DNA from: CAYSLU01 sp964431965
Lineage (GTDB): Bacteria > Verrucomicrobiota > Kiritimatiellia > CAIKKV01 > CAYSLU01
NCBI GenBank assembly: GCA_964431965.1
Contig: CAYSLU010000019.1
Location: 3,374 to 67,373 of the forward strand
Direction: 5' to 3'
Length of the DNA: 64,000 bases
The notes under the pieces are model-generated. The model saw only the letters and a list, made by a program, of their open reading frames with translations, was not told the DNA's origin and ran no database searches. This document shows, piece by piece, positions 57,891 to 64,000 of the stretch (position 1 is the stretch's first letter; the number at the start of each line of letters is the position of its first letter). The translations under genes were made by a program, and so were the position numbers.

Positions 57891-60221
57891 TCAGCGCTGG
57901 GCCTTGGACGCTCTCGCCTTCTGCCTCGGGCTCTCCAATACCGGGGCGACGGCGGAGAGGATGGCGGCGGGGTTGGTGTCGGCGGGCGACCAGAGCATGG
58001 CGGGGCCGGTGATGCCGCCGGTTCCGAGTTCGTTCACCGCGCGGTTGGAGACCTTGACGACGATCACGTTGTCCGCCCCGGCCCGCGCCGCCGCCGTGGC
58101 GTCGAAGTCCCAGGGCTTGCCGAACGGCGCCGACCCGCGACTCACGAGCGGCAGCGGCTGGCCGTTGACCCACGCGGACGCCAAGTCATCGATGCCGCCG
58201 AGCCAGAGATGAACGGGCCGGCCCGCGTACGCGGCCGGAACGGCCGCGGTGGTCCGGTACCACGCCTCGCCCTTGTAATACCGGAGCCCCTGGCTGCTCC
58301 AGGACCGGCTCCGCGTCTTGAGCGAGGCCCAGCTCCCCGTCCCCATTTCAGGCTTGTAGAAGCCAAGCGCCTCTCCGCCATCCAAGGGATCCAGCAGGAA
58401 CAGCCACTCGTCCGGGAGCGAACACACCATCGCGTTCCCGTCCTGCGTGCATGCGTAACCCGAGGTGACCGTCGGGGTCCAGAAGCGCCGCAGGTATCCG
58501 GCGCTCGACCGCTCGTAGAGCGCCGGCGGATCGCAGGCCACGGCCTGGGCGAGCAGCTCCAGCACGCGGTCGTGCGCCGCCTTGGCTGCATCGAACTGAA
58601 GGCCGTAGAGCGACCGCATCATGGCCAGGTTCGCCTCGCCGTAATCGTGCGCGAGCTGGACCATGGCCACCCGCTTCGCGTAGACCGAGTCTGCGCCCTG
58701 GGCGGCACGCGCCGCGCCTGCGAGCTGCTCGCCAAGCGATTGCATGACGGCCGGCGTCAGGATGTTGGGCATGTCGAACACGTTGCCGGTGTGGAAGTCG
58801 GCCCGCGCGAACGTGTCCTCCAGCAGATCGAAATAGGCCTGCATCGGCGCACGGGCCGGGCCGTAGAGGCCGGCAAAGTAATCGTCCATGATCCGGCGCG
58901 GATCCGCCTTCACGTTCCACATCAGTCGCGTGGCGAGATACAGAGATGGCGCGTGGTGCCCGAGCATCGGCATGCACTCGACGCGGCACCCGATCACGCC
59001 CTTCTCGTGCAGATACGGCAGCTCGTCGGCAATCTGCCGAAGCATGGAAAACGGAAGCCCCTGGTCGGCGAGGTTGAAGCAGTAGCCGCGGTAGAACACC
59101 GTGCTCCCCAGGGCCTGCCAGCCGTCGATGACGGTCCTGATGTAGGCCCGCTCGGCGCACATGGGATTGTTGATCGAATGGAACCGGCACACGTCGATCG
59201 GGGCCAGCACTGGTAGAACGCCCCGATTCGGCTTCTCGCGAACCGGCGGGCGCATGTACTGCGCGTAGGCGTAGAACCCGATCCCGGCATCCGGAAACTC
59301 CTTCTGCACATCCGCCAGGACGAGGTTGAAGAACTTCGTGAGACGATCGGTGATGGACACCTTCCCGCTCAGGGGATCCATGTCTCCCGCGTCCCACGGA
59401 CTGCTTCCAAAGCCCGCCCCGTCGTCCGGCCCCATGGAGATGTACTTCTGGTCCGGATGCTTCCGGAAGTACTGGAGCGTCGCCTCGGTGGTCAGGCGCA
59501 ACACCTCCGGGTCATCCACGCGGAGGTGTCCCGTGCGACGCCCGCCCTCCTCGCAGAACAGCTCCGGATGCTCTTTCGGATCCACCTTGATCGGAAAGCC
59601 GTGCGCGCCCGAGGAAACGCCGCCCTGTCGCGTGTGGCGCCCCCAGGCCCCGAATGTGCCTTGCTGAAGAAGCCGGGCGCCGAACGACGGAACCTGTACC
59701 GTCTCCTGCACGGCGAGCCGCACCGTTCGGTTCGAGGGGATCACCGTCCCGATGTCCCCCGGCATGAACCACCGCACGCCGAGCTGCTCCAGCAGCTCGT
59801 AGGCGGCAAACAGCGTACCCTCGGGTGACAGGCCGGCCAGCCGGATCCCGCCGGGATTCACCGACACGATGAAGGAGGCCGCATCCGCGCCAACGGCTTT
59901 GATCGTCGCTTCGGATCCGGGAAACAGCTGCTGCCCGATGTAGATCGGCAGGCCAGCCGGCGCGGCGGGCGGATTGGTGACCGTCGGGACGAGCGCACCC
60001 GACATCCGCAGCACGTACTCGGCGATTTCACGGGCGGCCAGCATCTCGTCCGCCTGCGGCCCGGCCGGCAGCACCAGCACGGCCCTCGGCGCTCCGTCGC
60101 GCACCAGATCAACCGCCTCCACCCCAGCGCCAACGGTCTCGCCCCCCAGGCCCGCGATCACCCAAAGCGCCGACAGCCCGACCAGCCAGCCAAACCGCAA
60201 GTCAGAAGCACACACACGCAT
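57891..60221 (-). CDS. Secreted DUF4838-domain protein, galactose-binding-like C-terminus
   Basis: A 776-residue protein. ATG 60221 follows GAGAGG; a hydrophobic signal (FGWLVGLSALWVIAGL) follows. The N-terminal domain ends EYVLRMSGALVPTV and AAYELLEQLGVRWFMPGDIG; the central DUF4838 part includes EGGRRTGHLRVDDPEV, SMGPDDGAGFG and GFYAYAQYMRPP. The final 130 residues look like a jelly-roll sugar-binding module (WYRTTAAVPAAYAGRPVHLW, IDDLASAWVNGQPL). It differs from the first DUF4838 protein, which has a CBM9-type end. Its transcript may include the MBL-fold gene downstream. Confidence 0.76.
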   Translation of the reverse strand: MRVCASDLRFGWLVGLSALWVIAGLGGETVGAGVEAVDLVRDGAPRAVLVLPAGPQADEMLAAREIAEYVLRMSGALVPTVTNPPAAPAGLPIYIGQQLFPGSEATIKAVGADAASFIVSVNPGGIRLAGLSPEGTLFAAYELLEQLGVRWFMPGDIGTVIPSNRTVRLAVQETVQVPSFGARLLQQGTFGAWGRHTRQGGVSSGAHGFPIKVDPKEHPELFCEEGGRRTGHLRVDDPEVLRLTTEATLQYFRKHPDQKYISMGPDDGAGFGSSPWDAGDMDPLSGKVSITDRLTKFFNLVLADVQKEFPDAGIGFYAYAQYMRPPVREKPNRGVLPVLAPIDVCRFHSINNPMCAERAYIRTVIDGWQALGSTVFYRGYCFNLADQGLPFSMLRQIADELPYLHEKGVIGCRVECMPMLGHHAPSLYLATRLMWNVKADPRRIMDDYFAGLYGPARAPMQAYFDLLEDTFARADFHTGNVFDMPNILTPAVMQSLGEQLAGAARAAQGADSVYAKRVAMVQLAHDYGEANLAMMRSLYGLQFDAAKAAHDRVLELLAQAVACDPPALYERSSAGYLRRFWTPTVTSGYACTQDGNAMVCSLPDEWLFLLDPLDGGEALGFYKPEMGTGSWASLKTRSRSWSSQGLRYYKGEAWYRTTAAVPAAYAGRPVHLWLGGIDDLASAWVNGQPLPLVSRGSAPFGKPWDFDATAAARAGADNVIVVKVSNRAVNELGTGGITGPAMLWSPADTNPAAILSAVAPVLESPRQKARASKAQR

Positions 60222-60400
60222 GGATTCGCATCCTCTCGGTCTCGCACGAAACCCGTAGCCGCCGTTCCCATCTTTCGGGGCGGCCATCACGCGACACAGA
60301 CACAGCAGATGTCGGCCTACGCTATCAGGCCTGCCGTGCGACCTCAATGCCGACGCGCCCGACACCAGCAAGAAGTGTGACTATGGCCCGGACTGAGGAG

Positions 60401-60478
60401 CCAGGGTTCAGGGTGTCAGGATCCAGAGCGCATAACAGACACCTGTTTGTCACCTGAACCCCGAACCCTGAACCCTTG
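60401..60478. repeat. Inverted heptanucleotide arrays (CAGGGTT type)
   Basis: CCAGGGTTCAGGGTGTCAGG (60401-60420) faces CACCTGAACCCCGAACCC (60451-60468, continuing TGAACCCTTG), with an ACAGACACCTGT inner palindrome. It fills most of the 341-base divergent spacer 60222-60562; nothing else is seen there. Confidence 0.65.
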
Positions 60479-60562
60479 CCCAATCTGGCCGCACCCACTC
60501 CCCCCTCGCTCCCAGCGCTTCTTTGCATGGACGGCACCGCTGCGGTAAACTTGTTGCCCATC

Positions 60563-63436
60563 ATGACTACCCGACCTGAATCCTCCGCCCCGGCCGGTGC
60601 CGCACCCGCGCCCCGCCGCATCCACGTCATCGCATGCGGCGTCCTGGCCGTGGACCTTAGCGCCGTCGCCGACCGGCTCGGCCTGGACGTGACGCTGTCG
60701 TTCCTGCCCGGCGGCCTGCACAACAACCCGCACGAGCTGCGCCTGCGCCTGCAGCAGGCGATCGACGCCGCGTCGGCCTCCAACACGTGCGACCTGATCG
60801 CCGTCGGCTACGGCGTATGCGGGCGCGGCAGCGTCGGGCTGCAGGCGCGCGCCGTTCCGCTGGCCATCCCGCTCGTGCACGACTGCATCGCGCTCTTTCT
60901 GGGCTCCGACCGCGCGTACCGCGAGCAGTTCGCCAAGTACCCCGGCACCTACTACGTTTCCGCCGGCTGGGTCGAGGGAAAGGTCCGCCCCTGGAGCTCG
61001 CAGGAGAAGGAGCCCGCCGAGTGCGGCAGCCCCATCGAGCATGACTTCGACCGGCTCGTGGGCCAGTACGGCCGCGAACACGCGGAGGCCATTCGCGACT
61101 TCCTCACCAGCTGGCACCGCAACTACCAGCGCGCGGCATTCATCGACACCGGCGAAGGGACCGCAAGCCGCGCGCACTACTCCGGCATGGCCAAGGCCAT
61201 GGCCACCGAGTTCGGCTGGCGCTACGAGGAGCTGCCCGGCACGCACGACCTGCTGATCCGCCTGCTCACCGCCCAGGAATCCTCCGACGGGATCCTGATC
61301 GTGCCGCCCCACTACGCCACGATCTATGACGCCGCGCGGCGTCACCTCCGGGCCGTCCCGGTCCGGGAGGCCGACGCGGCCGCATCCGCGGCCCCGGTCG
61401 TCGTGAGCGAAGAGCCGCCCGATGCGGCGCCCGCCGACTCCGGGCCGCGGGCCCGCCTGGGACTGGGCATCGACGCGGGCGGGACGTACACGGACATCGT
61501 GATCTACGATTTCGACACCCACGCGGTGATCCAAAAGGCCAAGGGGCTGACGACCAAGTGGGACTATGCCGTCGGGATCGAGGCGGCGCTGGACCAGCTC
61601 GACGCGAGCCGCTTCGCCGAGGTCGATCTCGTGTCGGTATCCACGACGCTCGCGACCAACGCCATCGTCGAGGGCCGCGGACAGAAAGTCGGCCTCCTGC
61701 TGATGCCGCCGTATGGGTGGTCCGACCCCGAGAACTTCACGCACGACTTGGTGTCGATCGTGAGCGGCCAGCTGGAGATCGACGGCCGCGAGCTGGTCCC
61801 CACCGATCCGGCGCACGTCCGCCGGGTCGTGCGGGACCTGATCGACCGCCAGGGCGTACAGGCCTTCGCCGTGGCCGGCTACGCCAGCCATGCGAATCCG
61901 TCCCACGAGCTGCAGATCCGGGCGGCGATCCGCGAGGAGACCAACGCCATCGTGACCTGCGGCCACGACGTGTCGGAGGGCCTCAACTACCGCATCCGCG
62001 CCGAGACGGCCGTGCTCAACGCGCGCATCATCCCCTGCCTCGACGCCTTCCTCGAGAAGGTGCAGACGACGGTGCGCCGCCGCGGCCTGCGCGCGCCCGT
62101 AATGGTCGTCAAGAGCGACGGATCCCTGATGAGCCTGGAGTCCGCCCGGCAGCGTCCGGTCGAGACGATCCTTTCCGGACCGGCCGCGAGCGTGGCGGGG
62201 GCCAGCTACCTCACGGGCGCGCCGGACGCGATCGTCGTGGACATCGGCGGAACCACGACGGACACAGCGACGATCCGCCACGGCACGGTCCAGACCTGTG
62301 CGGACGGCGCCACGGTCGGCCGATGGAAGACCCACGTCGAAGCCCTGGACATGCGCACGCTCGGCCTCGGCGGCGACAGCCGCGTCGCGCTGGTCAACGG
62401 CCAGCTGGAGATCGGCCCGCAGCGCATTGCGCCGGTGGCCTGGCTCTCCGCCCAGCACCCGAAGACCGCCCAGGCGCTGGACTGGCTGGAGCACCACCTC
62501 AACCGCTTCGATGTATCGACGCGGGGCATGGAGCTCCTGACGCTCACGCCCTACTCGCACCGCCGGGTGCACAGCGGTCGCGAGGCCCAGGTCGTGGCGC
62601 GCCTGAAAGAGCGCCCGCACTCCGTCGAAGAGCTCGTCCAGCGCGAGGAGAGCATGGCCGAGCATTTTCTTCCGCTCGCGCAGCTCGAGGAGGATCATAT
62701 CGTCCAGCGCTGCGGCCTGACGCCGACGGACCTGCTGCACGCCGACGGCCGGCTTCAGCTGTGGGACGCAGCCGCCGCGCGGAAGGTGTGCGACCTCTAT
62801 GCCCGCCTGATGCGCATCGAGCGCCCCACGCTCATCGAGCAGGGGCTCGCGCGCTTCGTCCACCTGCTGGCGTTCGAGCTGCTGAAGAAGCAGCTCGCGG
62901 ACGAGACTGACGCGGACGCCATCACCGAGTCGCCGGCGGCCATGGCACTCATCAACCGGGCGCTGGGCGACCGCGACGACGGATTCAGCGTGCGCATCGC
63001 GCTGAAGGTGCCGGTCATCGGCATCGGGGCGCCGGCCCACTTCTTTCTGCCGGCGGCCGCCCGGCTCCTGCATGCCGAGGCCATCATTCCGGCCCACGCC
63101 GACGTCGCCAACGCGATCGGCGCGATCACGAGCCTCGTGCGTATCCACCGCCGGGTGACGATCGCCGTGAACGAGAAGGGGCTGTACCGGCTGGAAGGGC
63201 TCCCCGGAACGCCGACCTTCAACAATATCGGCGACGCGCAGGACTTCGCGGTCGGGCAGCTCCGGGAGATCGTGCGCGCGCTGGGCCGCGAGGCCGGCAC
63301 CGGTCAACCGCAGGTTGAGATCCGCATCGACGACCGCCTGAGCGCGCTCAAGGACGGCCAGCAGCTGTTCCTCGACCGTACGGTCGAGGCCCGGCTGACC
63401 GGCCGTCCCGACCTCGCACGCCTCGCCTCTGTCTAA
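60563..63436 (+). CDS. Fusion of DUF1638 with a hydantoinase/oxoprolinase (HyuA-like) ATPase
   Basis: A 957-residue protein. ATG 60563 (MTTRPESS) was chosen over in-frame starts in the repeat spacer. Residues about 15-215 are DUF1638 (HVIACGVLA, LPGGLHNNPHELR, DLIAVGYGVCGRGSVGL, PLVHDCIALFLGSD). After an Ala/Pro-rich linker the Hydantoinase A N-terminal domain starts at GIDAGGTYTDIVIYD (about 302), and the ATPase core has VVDIGGTTTDTATI (about 558). Similar DUF1638 and ASKHA ATPase genes lie beside corrinoid methyltransferases in methanogens and acetogens, so reductive activation or delivery of a corrinoid is one idea; hydantoinase or acetone-carboxylase-like chemistry is another. Confidence 0.75.
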   Translation: MTTRPESSAPAGAAPAPRRIHVIACGVLAVDLSAVADRLGLDVTLSFLPGGLHNNPHELRLRLQQAIDAASASNTCDLIAVGYGVCGRGSVGLQARAVPLAIPLVHDCIALFLGSDRAYREQFAKYPGTYYVSAGWVEGKVRPWSSQEKEPAECGSPIEHDFDRLVGQYGREHAEAIRDFLTSWHRNYQRAAFIDTGEGTASRAHYSGMAKAMATEFGWRYEELPGTHDLLIRLLTAQESSDGILIVPPHYATIYDAARRHLRAVPVREADAAASAAPVVVSEEPPDAAPADSGPRARLGLGIDAGGTYTDIVIYDFDTHAVIQKAKGLTTKWDYAVGIEAALDQLDASRFAEVDLVSVSTTLATNAIVEGRGQKVGLLLMPPYGWSDPENFTHDLVSIVSGQLEIDGRELVPTDPAHVRRVVRDLIDRQGVQAFAVAGYASHANPSHELQIRAAIREETNAIVTCGHDVSEGLNYRIRAETAVLNARIIPCLDAFLEKVQTTVRRRGLRAPVMVVKSDGSLMSLESARQRPVETILSGPAASVAGASYLTGAPDAIVVDIGGTTTDTATIRHGTVQTCADGATVGRWKTHVEALDMRTLGLGGDSRVALVNGQLEIGPQRIAPVAWLSAQHPKTAQALDWLEHHLNRFDVSTRGMELLTLTPYSHRRVHSGREAQVVARLKERPHSVEELVQREESMAEHFLPLAQLEEDHIVQRCGLTPTDLLHADGRLQLWDAAAARKVCDLYARLMRIERPTLIEQGLARFVHLLAFELLKKQLADETDADAITESPAAMALINRALGDRDDGFSVRIALKVPVIGIGAPAHFFLPAAARLLHAEAIIPAHADVANAIGAITSLVRIHRRVTIAVNEKGLYRLEGLPGTPTFNNIGDAQDFAVGQLREIVRALGREAGTGQPQVEIRIDDRLSALKDGQQLFLDRTVEARLTGRPDLARLASV

Positions 63437-63442
63437 GCCCGC

Positions 63443-63904
63443 TTACGCCGTCATATCGACGACGGTCGGCTTCACTAGGCGCTCGAAGTCCGCGTAGGCC
63501 ATTCGGATCACTTCCGTATGGGTTCCCGAGTTGAACGCGATCTCCTGGTCCTCCGCGAGCCGGCGGTCCGCATAGACCTCCAGGTTGTAGAGGTTCCCGA
63601 AGGGCGGCATGGCCCCCAGCTCGCAGCCCGGGAATCGGCCCCTGAACTCGTCCTCCGTCGCCAGCTTCGCCTCCTTCGCGCCGGTCACCGCCGCCAGCGC
63701 CTTCAGATTGACGTGGAAGGTCGACGGCACAGCCGCCATGGCCAGCATCCCGTCCAGTTTCACGACAACCGTCTTGACCATCTCGATGCCCCGGATGTGC
63801 GCGGACTCCGCCACCTCCTGCGCCGTAAAGGCCGGCGAATGCGTGATGGTGACGTACTTGGTCCGATGCTTGTTGAGTAGCTCCTTGATCATCTTGGCTG
63901 GCAT
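63443..63904 (-). CDS. YbaK/ProX-type aminoacyl-tRNA deacylase domain protein
   Basis: A 153-residue protein. ATG 63904 is placed 5 bases after GGGAGG; an in-frame GTG at 63910 would sit inside that site. It carries family features: THSPAFTAQEVAESAHIRG, MVKTVVVKLDG, and the GCELGAMPPFG loop with NSGTHTEVIRM near the end. The conserved Lys of the VKT strand is the usual catalytic-site residue of YbaK/ProXp domains, which clear mischarged tRNAs (Ala- or Cys-tRNAPro). It converges on the DUF1638 fusion with 6 bases between stops. Nothing is seen from 63905 to the end. Confidence 0.85.
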   Translation of the reverse strand: MPAKMIKELLNKHRTKYVTITHSPAFTAQEVAESAHIRGIEMVKTVVVKLDGMLAMAAVPSTFHVNLKALAAVTGAKEAKLATEDEFRGRFPGCELGAMPPFGNLYNLEVYADRRLAEDQEIAFNSGTHTEVIRMAYADFERLVKPTVVDMTA

Positions 63905-64000
63905 ACGCACCTCCCTTCGACAGCTGATCCGCTCATAACGCCTCTCCCGTCGTCATTCTAGGTCAAGATGGCGGCTTGCCAACCACTTTCTGGACACCGC

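Overview
This 64 kb, GC-rich window looks like part of a metagenome-assembled genome from the PVC group of bacteria, most likely Verrucomicrobiota in the broad sense (Kiritimatiellota or Lentisphaerota are possible). The reasons are a VPDSG-type C-terminal sorting system with its exosortase, paired DUF4838 proteins, sialidase-like proteins, a heparinase/sulfatase cluster, and very large secreted PQQ-propeller proteins. A 100-N gap at 39057-39156 has the same 55 bases on both sides, which is how a k=55 assembler overlap appears when scaffolded.

Layout. 1-1182 (minus): the rpmH-rnpA-yidD-yidC block. 1321-4164 (plus): PHP-domain protein, class II aldolase and SrlD-like dehydrogenase, facing a fructose-type PTS IIA domain. 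4853-9557 (plus): an unknown protein, a large VIT-domain membrane protein and a prepilin peptidase. 9564-14315: a BNR protein, then DegT aminotransferase, ceramidase-like hydrolase and sugar isomerase genes. 14937-26644: the surface-protein sorting locus, with a LamG protein, PrsT-type TPR lipoprotein, exosortase (XrtC-like), two tandem VPDSG-CTERM proteins, and the PrsR/PrsK two-component system. 26787-33960: housekeeping and redox genes (THUMP methyltransferase, RlmN, Gfo/Idh/MocA and MDR dehydrogenases) separated by repeat-rich spacers. 34064-35161: a FitAB/VapBC-like toxin-antitoxin pair and an ORF6N remnant. 35371-60221: polymer and glycan degradation genes. 60563-63904: a DUF1638-hydantoinase fusion and a YbaK-type deacylase.

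The most interesting content is regulatory and structural. Both VPDSG-CTERM genes have near-consensus sigma-54 promoters and share a 20-bp upstream motif about 100-110 bp farther out; parts of this pattern recur before xrtC and the LamG gene. This predicts a PrsK/PrsR/sigma-54 regulon for the cell-surface system. The two VPDSG proteins also carry the Cys and Gln-x-x-Ile-Trp signatures of an internal thioester domain, so they may be covalent adhesins. Three intergenic copies of a roughly 210-280 bp long-hairpin element show compensatory base changes. Several families of degenerate 7-bp arrays lie between genes, extend the C-termini of two convergent genes, and sit at the same inter-domain linker of two giant paralogues.

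No rRNA, tRNA, CRISPR array, intact insertion sequence or replication origin was recognised.
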